Shown one piece after another: positions 1 through 13,000 of a stretch of DNA of 64,000 bases. The translations under genes were made by a program, and so were the position numbers. Under the pieces are notes generated by a model. The model ran no database searches. It worked only from the letters and a program-made list of their open reading frames with translations, and was not told the DNA's origin. Within the stretch, counting starts at the first letter, position 1; each line of letters opens with the position of its first letter. This stretch comes from Opisthorchis felineus (Eukaryota > Platyhelminthes > Trematoda > Opisthorchiida > Opisthorchiidae): the NCBI GenBank assembly GCA_004794785.1, contig SJOL01001501.1, forward strand, positions 43,896 through 107,895. The letters run 5' to 3'.

Positions 1-790
1 CCTGTTTTCGCTTACCCACCCTGCTGTATGCAGCGAGTAAGGTGACCCGGCTGATGGCACCACTCGACGGCCGATATGGCATGAGTTTATTTGTATCTGT
101 GCAATTCATGGTTGTACGCGGGCTGGGATGCTGTCACGGCACCCACACCTAGACAGGAGGACGATTAGGGTCATCAACCAAAGCCTTTGGCTCAAGAGCC
201 TAACCGCAAAGCAGCGGTGTTTGGCGGGAAATGCAAACGCATTACCACTTCTACGGAACAAGTTGCCACATGTTCCAACCTCCAACCTGGAGGACCAGGA
301 GAGTGTGTTCGTCAGACCTCTAACCACTGACCAACCTGGTATGAGAGACTCTGTGAGTATCGCGGTGACACCCCGCAGTATAACTCAATGGATCGCTGAG
401 GTGCGCAAACCGTCACACCACGGTAAGGTCCAGCCTCTTCGTGACGGCCTTTCTCCCTTGTTAGGTATGGTAGGCTTAGTTGAGGCCGGTTACATAACCA
501 ATTACGCAAGATTGGTTAACGAACGCCTGGCCCTTGGATCAGCATTTAGCACAGATTTCCGTGGCTAAAGACTCGCATTGGGTTTTCACATTACGTTTAC
601 ACTACTTGTTATCCCAAGTAGTCGACATTCGATGCAGAGAAGCCTGCCTCAAAATCCAACTCGCCGCCGTCGGTGGACTTCACCACTGCTCACTTTAAGG
701 TGGCATGGAAATAGAAAATTGCAATAAAGAGATGAAATACTAGGTAATGCTGGGATCTAATCTAGAAAGCTAAAGGACGTGAAAATTCAG

Positions 791-1041
791 CACTAGCGTC
801 CTCAAGTATTGAGATCAACATTGCCAACAGAAGAGACCAATTACTCACGTTCCTATTCAAACCCAAGTTCATCACTCACCATACACAGACAACAAGTGAA
901 CTTCAGCTTGGTAGTCTGGCAAATAAATGGTGGCATGCGTTCCATCGGAAGCGGGTGGCAAGTTTTTCAATCATACACGGCATGGATCACCTGGGTTCCA
1001 ACCAAAAAGGATATTGCATCACCAAATTTGAAGGCAACCGT
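791..1041 (+). CDS. WDR6: Probable WDR6 exon, block A
   Basis: A frame open from about 765 to 1146 encodes, in its second half, W-W-H-A-F-H-R-K-R-V-A-S-F-S followed by GSNQKGYCITKFEGNRV. This resembles the WDR6 stretch where a Trp precedes a SYCLLE-like strand and a G-GLCAMANGEGRV strand. An AG acceptor after position 790 or after 806 could start the exon. The frame is broken just after GNRV: similarity to the next WDR6 strand continues in another frame from 1083. Either a 41-base GT-AG intron (1042-1082) or a frameshift separates the two blocks. The alignment is from memory and weak at the N-terminal half, so the 5' limit is uncertain. Confidence 0.5.
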
Positions 1042-4000
1042 GTCCTGCTCGCCGCAAGCATTTTTCAACCGCTTAAGAGCAGAGAACAACGTTTTGGAAT
1101 ACGGTGGATGGGCACGCGTTTCACGTGTCCAAATCTGCTGTTCTAGAATGGCCTGTGCCACCTTTAAATTGCTGCTACCAGAGCGCTGTCCCAAAGAAGG
1201 CATTTAGTTATTACGATCCTTGCCATCTAGATTTTCATTTGCAGAAGAAGGAGGGTTTTCTCGGTTATTTTACCGTGACTCCAATAAAGTCGGTTGTTGG
1301 TTGAATAAGCTGTGCAGTCTGACGAGCAATGTTGAGGCGCATTTACACGGTCTAGGTTTGGGCAGCCTAGCAGTATCTCAGCCCTCGTGCTTTCTTCGGG
1401 TGGCATTGCAGCTATGCACCGAAAGGGTGTTACACTATTTTTCACTATCGAACGCCAAGTAGATTAGGATTAGTAACCGAAAAAGAAGTGAGTCAACATA
1501 AAAAAGTAAAAAAAACCCACTAATCTTTTTTGGAAGGCACCTACTTGTTTGATAGACGTGTTTCTCCGCAATCCTTGATGCATTTTGATAAACAACTTAG
1601 TACTAATCAATGGTCAACAACCATTTAGGAACATTGTTTTCTATTGTACTGTTTGTTTGTCGTTTTATTTAGTTTGCCTTGTGACTTTGGATTTGTGTCG
1701 AATCCCGAGCACAACTCCAAGCTCTTGTTTTGCTCGGTTCCTGGTTCATTTCTGTTATCGGTCATTCTGGTTTCTCACATCGCAGGTGTTACTTACCACT
1801 ATCAGATCCGTTGAGAACTTCGGACTATTTATCTTCTCGATTAAAAAAAGATGTCTGTGCTTGCCTTCTGGATCGGAAATGAGGTGGGCTAGTACTGGAT
1901 GTATTGTGCTTCGACCGTACTCAGATGGTCGGAATTTAGCGACCACCGTAGTTGTTGGCACTCGCGATGGAGGTTTGTATTCGTACACTTCTTTGGTAAG
2001 TTCTCAGTGTTTGGGACAGGTTATCCTGTTTTTCGTCTAGTAGCGACACAGATTTATCGTGCGGGATATCGTGTTCAATGACAGAAATATTGGTTTAATG
2101 TAGCGTTCAGATAACGTCTGACGATGCAGTGCTGGTAGAGATGAGAAATCTACCGTACCTCAGTAACTGCCCTTATAAAATGGCAGATACGTTTGGACCT
2201 TTGGGGCAATATATGTCTGGTACAGACATTTTAACTGAAACGGATCTAGTGGAAAGGAAGGGAAATGTGTTAATATTGCACGGATGTAGACTGTAGATTA
2301 TGAGAAACGCTCCATTATGGTTTTGACCTGAGACCGTCGCTGCCAGTCCACTTCGTATTTCCATTCAATTCATTTCAGTTTAGCAACTGTGAAGTTGGTA
2401 CATATGAAAATTTGTCCGGTTCGCCGCAGCTTATGTAATGTAGAGGGGTTACGGAAAGACATTTTACAAAATAAGGGAACATTGCGGGTTAATGGTTGAG
2501 GTCAAGACAACACCGCTACTGGTTGCGTGACATCGTCATATAGCTGAGTACCTCCAATCACGGATGTAGTGCATATCTGATACTCCGATTCCTCAAACGG
2601 CATGTACCAGTGTAGCAAGACCCTTTCTGCAGGCCATACGCGGCCCACCTTGTAGTATGTTCCAATCGGGCCTGACTCAACAAACAGGACACGGCGAGGC
2701 AGTCGATATCCTAACAAATGCAGCATATAGCCGAGCCAGTGTAGTTGGTGCAGCTGAATCAACTCGTCGACTGGACAGGCAATCACTTTGTTGCTAAAAT
2801 ACATCCACCGCACTTCAGTATTGTCAAATCAGTGTTCCCACGATACATGTGCAATGCCTTGAAGGCACCGATCATCAAGCAGTCTCTCGTCGTCAACACA
2901 GTGGCCAGGCTTCGCCGGCGTAAAGTAATACTGGACACATTGGAGAACCTGCCCTTCACCTAAAGACCAATGTCACGTAGACTCCAGAGGTATCTAAGTT
3001 GAAGGAAAGCAGAACGGACTTTCACGATTCTAGCATTCACTTCATCCGTAGTACTGTCGTCTAACGTGATGGGACCACCCAGATAGGTAAATTTGTCCAC
3101 CATCTCCAGTAGTTCTGATGCCATCACCAGCTTTAATCCACAGTTTGAAGGTGCAGAACGCATATCAAGACCCATCGCAACATTAGTTAGATTATTCAGA
3201 GCGTTTTTTATCTGAATGGGATATGAACCAAGCAGTGCAGCGTCGTCCATCTACTCAGAGTCTTTAAGGTCGTCCCTGGGAAGAGGTTTTACGCCAGGAG
3301 TAGATGGACGTCCCTTTAATAATTAGTTCGATTGCGAATTTGCGGAGGAAAGGTGGAAAGGAGCAGCCATGACGGACACCACTTCTGGTGATGAACTCAG
3401 GAGAATATTCCACAGGCGTTCACGGGGGTGTTGGAGAATAAGAACTGGAGGAGTGTGAGGATGTTCGTCCTACCATTGAGTGATATTCATCTCCAAAAAG
3501 CAGGGTGGTCGACTCAGTCGAACGCTACTTTTAGGTCTGGGAAGACAACAATTGTTGGCCCGCTGTACGTGTGTCGGTGTTCCAGAATTTGTTTTAAGGT
3601 GAAGATTCGGTCAGTGCATCAACGACACGGACGGAACTCAGCTCTGACAGTTCTGCGAGTACTAATGGGCCTGTGTGGAATGATACCTGTGGGCAGCTTG
3701 GAATCGATGCTGACTAAACCGATACCCCAATAGATATCACATTCAGACCTGAAACAGGAAGGACAATAGATATCTGCCATGCATGTTATACTTCATTCGT
3801 CTTCCAGATGCCCTGAACAATTGTTATCATACTATGAATGGGTCCTTCTCCTCCATCCCTGAACTTGACAATAAGATAATCAGGACCGGGTGCTTTGTTT
3901 CGCCTCAAAAATTTGGTTTCGCCTTTGATTTCACCTTCTGTTGGGGCCTAGCAATTCATGTCCTATTATGAAGCTGTTGGTGTGTTCACTGTCATGCTGG

Positions 4001-7000
4001 ACACTTCATACCGGCTGAACTCAAACGCTGTGCCCACCGAAGCAATTGACGGGATTTAGAATGGACTTTTGAGTCCTCATCTGTAATGCACACTGACCGG
4101 CGGCTTTCTTGGCCCGGTGTTGCGGGTAATTTGAAGGGGAATTCGTCGCCGCCGCATCCATATATATGGACATGCTGGTCGCCTGAGGGAAGAACCTTAC
4201 TGCCTTGACACTCCTACTTCAGAGGACAGTACGACTTTATCCCCAGACAGTCTTGTTATTCGACTACTTGTATTACAGGAGCTTGCTGCCCTTTGTCTGA
4301 TTGCTCCCTTTGGCCTTCTAGTTAGCTTAACCCGCAGGACCATTACGACTTTCATGTCCCACCATCGCATCCAGCTGGTGGCCATTGGTTGGGTATTTTA
4401 ATGTTCACGTCCGTTTTGGTACATTTCGGTGAGGACATGTCAATCTGGCAATCAGTATTCAGCGCAAAAAGGCGTATTGGTCGATTGAGTGACAAGTTTA
4501 CACACTCTTTAGCGGTCGTGGATAAGATCGTAGTCTTGACGCTGTAAATTCCCGGGAGAATTGATTGGCGCTTCACATGCTGCGAATGCTGTGAATAGGA
4601 AATCTGGAGAACTATCATCCCAGTGGTTGAGGGAAAGTTGCACCTTCTTTTAAGAAATTTAAAACGCCGAGTCTCTTTTGTCCATTTTGTCAAAGCAGAG
4701 AGAAGGCGTGTGACGCGATATCTTAACATTTCCTCTACTATCTTCAGTCACGGGCGCAAAATATGCAAGACGAATAGCAACCGGACAGGTCGGTCACATG
4801 AACACTGTCATGGTAACCAGGTCTGAGTCAACACCTTTTGCACACTTAATGCTGGTTGATAAATCTTAATTTAGCCGGCCTTGGAATTGCCTATCACCTT
4901 GGGGTTCAGTTTTCGCAACACATTTGCAAGCAATTTGTGAGGTCAATACGATGATCGGTAGCAATGTGGTCTCTCATGATCGATGACCATGCTTTCGTTT
5001 GGTCGCTGACCCGTCACTGAATCAGCCACTTCAGGCTGCCTCGAAACGCTCGAGAAGGTAGACGTCGATCTTTTCTGCAGATTTTTGACAAGGCAACTGA
5101 GAGACTGTAGGGGATGCAGAAAGAGCGGACAAACTAGTTGCTTACTTGTGCATTGGGAGTCCTGTAGTGGTGTGAATCAGACACGGTCGTGCAGCCGGGT
5201 AAGCATGATTTAGAGCCGGTACCACTGTGCTTAAGGTCGTTCGTCGCTTGCCTACGTGCAAGTGTGTCTAGAAAAGGTAAGCTGTTATTTAACTCGCATT
5301 TGTTGTTTATGCGCAGGTTAGTGTTGAGAATCGAGAATATTCAAAATGGAAATTTAAATGAAAACATGATCAACACCCCGGTTGTATCAGAAAGTTTTGA
5401 GTATATTATCAGTTGTTTGCGGTTTAAACATTCCGAAAAGACTATTTGCCATTTCTGATCCCACTGGGTTCATTATAGCAACCCATTCATTCTATTTATA
5501 AGCTTACTATTCGAATTCTAGTTTTATGTTTTGAGTGCATAGTAAAGTGCAGTCTCCGGGGTACTCAAGAGGAACTCCTAAATCCATCTCGTTCGATAAA
5601 GTTGCATAGAAAATCAACTGTCCCATGGAGGGTTGCGGTGATAAAGAGGGAGTCGAGAACCCACCGAAAGGATTTTTGTTTTGTCTACCAATTCAGGTGA
5701 ATCCTTTAAAGGATACGCAGACAAACTGGTGTGAACATTGTTCAGAATGTTAAATAACCAGCGGGCGACTTGATGATATGCCGAGATTTGGATGCAAGGG
5801 TGTGCCACTTTTCGGTGCGCACGGTGCGTGCGTGAAGTTGTCGCCATGTAGCTGCCATATTTGAAGCTCCCGGGCCACTTATTCCTCCATCAGGTTTTTT
5901 TGTCCAGTGAATCGTCTACCCAGACTTTCCGATTGTCTATTAAAATCCGTTTCATTTTCCCCATGTAATCTAAAGTACACAGTCACATCCGGAAACCCGG
6001 TTGCCATTTCCGAGGCTATATTAATTAGGATCCATCAACCACCAACATGACACCGATCATGTGACTGACCTCGTGCATCCCATAAGTGTCGGTTTACAGC
6101 TGTCGTTATTCGTCGTGCGGGTTTTACGTCCGTGACAGACGACAGTGAAAGAAATGTCAGCACATGACATATGTCTTCTCTCTGTCTTGACCAAAAAAAT
6201 CAGGGCGCTGTGAACGTACGACAGATATTGAACATGCTAAGGGAAATCAGTGTGACAACTGTTTTTGAGAAAATCACGTGCTAATCATGGGTATCCAGCC
6301 GTATTAGCAACCTTAGTTTACCATGATTTGGTCGTATTTTCTTGTCCAGGATGATTTGGTGGGTTCAATGGGTGTGGTGTTTGTGAAATTCAGCCAACAT
6401 TGGGGGCATTCCTGATATTTATTCCATAACTGGGTTTTCAACCTTCCCAGCATCTATCATAAAACCACCGTCCCAGGCGTAGTAAATTTAACGCGTCTCT
6501 GAGTCGTTGTTCGTCACAACCACACATGCATGTGTGCTAACTTGCTATTCAGTCGATTTACAAACCTTTCGGTATTCGTTGATCAGCGACACCTCGCGCG
6601 ACTGCCATGTCAACGAACACCTCCTAGTGTCACAGCGGATTTCGAACACTAAAAATCAGGGGAATGCGTATTTTACTGGAGACGATAGTCCAACATCTGC
6701 CTGAGTTCAAATGATTCGTTTGGCAGGAAGAACGTTTCTTTTGGTCTGCAGTGTAATGATCGGTTGTTGCCTAATATTAGCATGTTTCCTTGTTTTTTAC
6801 TGTGGCTCTTTCGCCGAAAATATCTGTAGCTCGTCAATATTGTTCAGATGACTTGAATCCGTCATCAGCTTTATAGGAGTGTTTATTCTTTTCAATAAAC
6901 CTGGTTTACCTGGAACCGAAGGACAGCCCGCTTTTTGAGAAATCTCACCAGCTTAGATTCATGGCACAATTTCCTGTTCTTTTTATTGCCTTAAGATGTT

Positions 7001-10000
7001 TGTTCGGTAATAACTGTTGCTCTGATTTACTTTATCATAATCTTTCCATCTTGCCAGCAGGACCATTCGTCGCCCAGCTGCGAACATCCGCAGTGGCTTA
7101 TGGAATGTTGCCACGGTCGAGGGGGTTGCACCACTTTGGCAACTATTTCTACGGCCCCTTCGTTATCCACAGTCATCTCCTGCGGCCGAACACATGGTGA
7201 ACTCCGTCTCTGGCATGTCACACTCGGAGGGAATTTGGTTCTCATCGGCCTCATACCTAGCTGCAGTGCGCTGACCTGGGTTGAGCGATTTTACCAAACA
7301 GCGGATGACTGCTTTTTTGCGCTAGGATTTCAATCAGTATGTTTCCGGTTTCGCTCCTATGTATGGTTCTCCCACCTGCTTTGAAATTTGAATTGCGATT
7401 TACTTGATGCGAGTGGCGGCTATAGTTTACAGACTACAGCGTGCAGATTTACCGGTTTCCTTGGCTAATTTATTGAATAAGAGAGCGGTAACGCTTGAAA
7501 TTATAGTTGGTTTGTGTTTTATTGGAGGATTTACCAACTTAATTTCTTTTCCTGCATCCGACGACTACCATGTGGACTCGAACAGATTCAGGTTCTTTAT
7601 GTCCCCAGCATGGTTGGCCTACTGAATGGTAATCTTCGGATAGGAATAGTCTGTTGGAAGCTACGCATTTGCCTATAGAAGTGTGCAAGCCAGATTTTGA
7701 CGTTTGGGATGTGCCCGTGGATTACTTAGAAGGTTGACACGTCTGGACGAATAATTCTTTTGCGACCATTCATGTTCAAGTCCTGTGCAATAGGGTTGTA
7801 TCCATTATGATGAAACGGAAAGGAGGTATGTTGTTAAGTGAACGAGACAGGGGTGAGTCAGTCAATTAGGTACGAAAAAATTTAAAAAAATAATCGCTCA
7901 GCACTCGATTGTTCGGCAGCTTTCTTTGACCGAACAACCGATGCTTGTCTTTCTTATCATAGAATGAGATTTGGTAGATTTTGGAATGAGAGGCCAATGT
8001 ATACCTAACGTGAATCAAAAGATGGACTCGAATCATCAACCTTCCTTCTTACGGGACGGGTGCTTTATGGATTGAGCCGCTGAGGACGCTTGGTCCCCGT
8101 TACGCTTGTTTGCATGAACTGGCATGCACTGGCAGGTATCAAATGTTAATCCATTAGGTAGATGTGTGGCGAATCATCTGTGAAGCTCAGGCGCATAGGC
8201 CTGATTAAAGCAAGCGTTCTGGGTAACGGTAAGTACGGTAAGCGGGAGGTCAGCGGTCCGAGTCCGTCCTTAGGCCTGTCTTTTCGTTCATGCTACGTGC
8301 ACCTGGACCTCTCATTTCAAGACCTAGATTGCTGGTGCTTGCCAGTATTTAGACATTCCACTCCACGGCGGACATATTCACTCAGACGATAATTTAATCA
8401 CCATAATAATACTTATCATTGTTATTTTTACTTATTATAACCGAAGAACACATTTTTATTGCTGCCATTGGTCATTCTAAAATGGGTAGGACATTTGTCC
8501 ACTCAAAATTTTCAAATCTTTTCTGTATTTGGAGCAAGTAGCTTTTATGCACTTCGAAGTCCGTCCACTATTTGTCACGATTATCACTCCAAAGCGTGTG
8601 ACATTAGTTTATGCGCAGAAAACCACTAACTGAAGCATGGAAATAGTATACAAACGAAACCATTGCAACATATATCTGTGCTCACCAACCCAACTTGACT
8701 TTGAAATTATTGCATACGATGTTTTTTGCATCACATGTTATCTATGAATTGATTCCATTTCGTGTAGGTTTCATGCATGAGTGTAAAATCCTGTATTCGC
8801 CTAGTTTCAAGTATTAAGGAGGTGTCCAGTTTCTTGAACCCGCACAAATTTGTAGCAAGGGAAACAACTGGTGAACACACTGCAAAGCAGTAACAAGCAA
8901 TGTTCGGGGGCAGCCGTTCTTTACTGCATAGTGCTTGGATATTCGCATGCATGCCGCTGCTAGTTTACTCTTTGTTCGGTTGCGCTATCGGAAAAAAAGA
9001 TGGAAGTCGATAATCACGACTACAGAAGACGGATGGGGAGGGTTGATGATATTCACCTATCTCAGGTATGACCAGCTACGTCGAGGATGTTTGTTTCTAA
9101 ATTGACTGCCATAAATAGATACCGCTGAAATTTGAACTGCTATGGGAGTGCTAGCGGTTATACCAGAATTCAGCTATTCTGAATCGCGTTAACCGATAAC
9201 CTGATTAAAGTCTGCCCGTCGCTTCCACTATCTTTTCCACACAAGGGGCATATTTCTGGCCGCCGGAACACGCCGCTGTAACCACTCAATTTCGCAAACT
9301 ATAAGCAAATATTTTTGGATCCTGGGGGCCTTTCTGTGTGCTCTTCTACACACTGGTGCTTATTTCCGGTCCCTAAATAACAGACTGATTTACAGACGCA
9401 CAAGTGTCCATTCATTTTGCCATTTTGTTTTGGAACGCAAAACTCCACCATCTCTATTATTCCCTTCCCCTCGTTCGGCGCTTACTTTCAGTGGTCGCTC
9501 TGCTGGGTTTTTCACATGAATGCACCATTGATTTGATAAAAAATTCGCCCACTTTCAGCTGAACGACACCTTGCAGACACAAAGTTCACATAACTCTGTC
9601 ATAGATAGTCGATTATGGAGAATGTATGAAAATCGTCGATGTGAGCTCCATCACACTTAGACCGAAATCGATATTTATCCACGTGTTGGAGCAGCATAAA
9701 GTCCTTTGGAAGGTATGGACGTGGGTGTCGGACTTTGCGGTGAAATCTACAAGCACGATTCTAGTTACCTTTCCTTACTTGTCTCTTTAAACTGTGTAGT
9801 AATGAAATTCTACACTTGGCGACGCTCTCTGAATTCTTCGTCAGTCCCAAGCTTCCCCATAAGGGTTGAAGACATCCCGATTCCCCGAGCATGGGGTAGT
9901 AAAAGTAGTCCAGCGAGTGAGAAACTTATATAACTGATACTTTGATCTGACCTTGAGAATGTATTGAACTTACAATCTTCAGTAGGGGTATCTTGAATAA

Positions 10001-13000
10001 TGGAGATATCGGAAATACTATAGATACCTAGTGTCAACGGCGCTGACCACCTTGAGTGTCTGGATGTGTGAGGCTCGCTGAAGACATATTTGTTTGTATA
10101 ATGCATGTTAAGAACAAAAGCATTTAATTTGTAACTTCATAAATCAATGCACACCTTATTTTGCTTTGGCGCCATACCACGTGATATAGACTTCGTGTAA
10201 AACATGGGTCATTCATGTGTATTTGAATTCATATGAAATCCCTGTAGAAACCGCAACCCAAAACCAGGGACAGTTTGGTTCCTTGGTGAGGGTTGCCACA
10301 ATACAGAGTTATCTTCCTCATGAGAAGAACTGCTCTCTTCTGAAGACAGTCTACTGGTGAAGTATGCCACAGATGTCGACTGAAAATGATCCCCTTTTGT
10401 GTGGTCTAGGTAGGAGGATTTCGTATAAACGTTCGTTTTCTCTTCAGTCAAATAGACAAATCTGCTGTGAAAAACTAACCAATCGGATTTCTTAACGCAA
10501 GATGGGGCACAATGAATTGGTATTTTACAGGGCAAAATTAGTCATTCCGTTATGACCGCCTGATCGCAAAGCTGCTATATATCCCAGGAGAAATACGAAG
10601 GTTGAGTTTTTTCGGGCTTCATAGGCATAGATGACAGTAATAAGAAAGCAAAAAGTGAAACCGAACTGCGAACATTCTGGCCAAAATATTTTATCTTAAC
10701 TTGTGAGTCATTTAGAATTCGCATCCTATTAAAAATAATCGGATTGCAACCATTTAATGTAGTGGCATTTTCTACTACCTGCCTAGTAAACCTCCTTTGG
10801 TTGAAACCTGGTTTCCATGGGATCACCACTCACCTACCACTTTGTTTATACACCAGGCATGTTCATACTCCCTTTCAGTATGCGACTATTCTTGGTGTGA
10901 TGCGTAGCTACCCACTTCCCGAACTAACTGAGCACGCCATCGCCTTCAAGGCTTGGTTGTATATGCCACATTCTTCCACTTTTCGGTAATCGAAACTGTA
11001 GCAGCTGGGACCAATGTACCCTTGGTACATGGTTTGTAGCTGAAAACTGTATTGAACTGATCTGATTTAGGATGCTTCTCACACCATATTCACTAAGTAT
11101 TTTGAGTAATATGATCTGGGAGAAAGCCGTGCCTGAACCGAGCATGTGCGTGTTTCGTACTACATCTGGTTAATGAAAAGCTCGGTGTCTTCGGAGACCT
11201 TTGACGACAGTTGACAGAATTTACTGAAATCGGTCACTTCAACATTAGTGTATGTACAAACACTCAATAACCTTGGACATGTGGGACTGTGGCATATGGG
11301 TGCATTACCAAGATGTGTCTTCACACTTGTCGTCGGGGCCTGTCCTCTGGACCGAAGCAGTAATTTTTGCACTGGCTAGCTAGACCCAAGTAAGAACTGC
11401 GGTTTCGAAGCACGGAAGCCAAAACTGAATCAGCTTTGATTCACTTACACCATGACTTGGATCTTGGAGATGGCTTCAGAGTGCTGGGGCTCACAGTCAA
11501 GCAGTTAGATCCCCTCGCTTTGACTGGTAACGAAATCACACGGAACAAATGAATGCAATTCTATCGCCTTATTATGGCAGACAAAACGGCCGACTGTGGT
11601 GCATTTCTTCAGTGTATTACTATTGTCATGTTGAGTTTTCGAACACACCTGGCTGTCACAAAATCGAAGCAACCCTAGGTGCACCATTACCTCGCTCATC
11701 TACGCAACCGCACGCACTACCCTAGCCCTTATCATACCTTAACTCGTTATAATGACCCTATCGCTTTTTGTCACCCACTGGCTTTCATGGACGGCTTCTC
11801 TAACCGGAAATTTGGGAATAAAATGAACATAAATTTCCGAAGAGCAAAAGTGTGCTGTGGATTCTTAGCAAGCTGTGGTTTCCGACTTTGATTCGCGAAA
11901 ACATCACTGACCTGTTAATTTTGGACCATTAGTCCACCACTGTGTTTGGAAGATGGTGTGTGATGACTCCCGGTCTCCTTACTGCGACTACCTGTGCCAC
12001 CTGACGACGATTGTAACGGTTCGGGTGAGGATACATGTTGCAGTCATTAGCGAGCTTGCATTTCGGTTACAAATCGAATAAGCCGTATCGTGCGTTGGAC
12101 AATCTTTCAGCACCACGTTGAGTTGGTCATGCGTGAGAATCTTCTGTTTGGAAGACTTTCCTCGTTCAGGTGGCTACTAATTGAGGTCAACTTTGACTGC
12201 AAGTGTACATGATTACTGGAAATATGGGAACATATCAAGCCGGGTGACTATTGAAGGGGAAGCTCAATGGTTATTGACTGCACTGGATTCTATTGCGAGG
12301 GTTCGCGAAATGATATTTTGAAACAAATTGAAATCTGGCGACCAATCGAAGTAGCTACAGATTAGGAACACAAGTGTACAGTCTCGTCCTGAAAATTGAG
12401 TTGCCGCTCTGTGGCCGTTTACTGGGCTGACCGCTCTGGATTTTTTGTTATTTTTGTTCGTTGCTGTTCGTTTCAGAGACGCCTAATAGAGGCTAAACAG
12501 CTTTTATCCTGACCTAGAAAACCTTCGTTAGCTTGAACCTTCCGTACTCTCTTGTTGCATCCTCTTACACGCTGATCAGGTCCTGTGTGGTTCATATTAC
12601 AGCGTTTGTAGTTCAGTCTTACCTGCCGATATGGATAGCGACTACGAACAGCTTTTCTGATGAACTTAGTCATTTGGAAGTTCTACTTTTCATGAAGTTA
12701 ATTTTCGACCCCGTTGGTTCATGCTCCGAATCCAAGCGCACACAGTAGTGAAGTGTTCCAGAAGGAGCAAAGTAGCAATTTGTTACCTTGACAATTGCGG
12801 CTGGTAAAACTCCTACAAAATGGCCTTCCTATTCGTTTACTGGAATTCGAATTATGAAGGCAATGTTCATGGAACTTCGCTTGTTTGTTGCGAACGTCTC
12901 GTAAGGCATTCTCTGGGACGGTTGACGAATTTTTTTGGAATTCCGGAACTGATAAACCATTTTGAACAGATTCAAGTACCTATTCGTTTGTCGTATACCT

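Larger units (their letters stand above)
1996..7060 (+). other. WDR6 intron with antisense retrotransposon relic
   Basis: This 5.1-kb intron is bounded by GTAAGT at 1996 and a pyrimidine-rich TTGCCAGCAG acceptor ending at 7060. A broken RTE-type reverse transcriptase occupies 2480-4100 on the minus strand (own entry), and a dispersed repeat overlaps 4165-4236. From about 4.4 to 7.06 kb I see only short, unrelated open frames and no recognisable repeat or gene. Confidence 0.75.

Noticed and set aside
128..568. 146-codon plus-strand frame at the left edge
   Set aside because: No WD40 character, no recognisable domain, and an overlapping minus-strand frame of similar quality. I could not fit it to the missing WDR6 segment.
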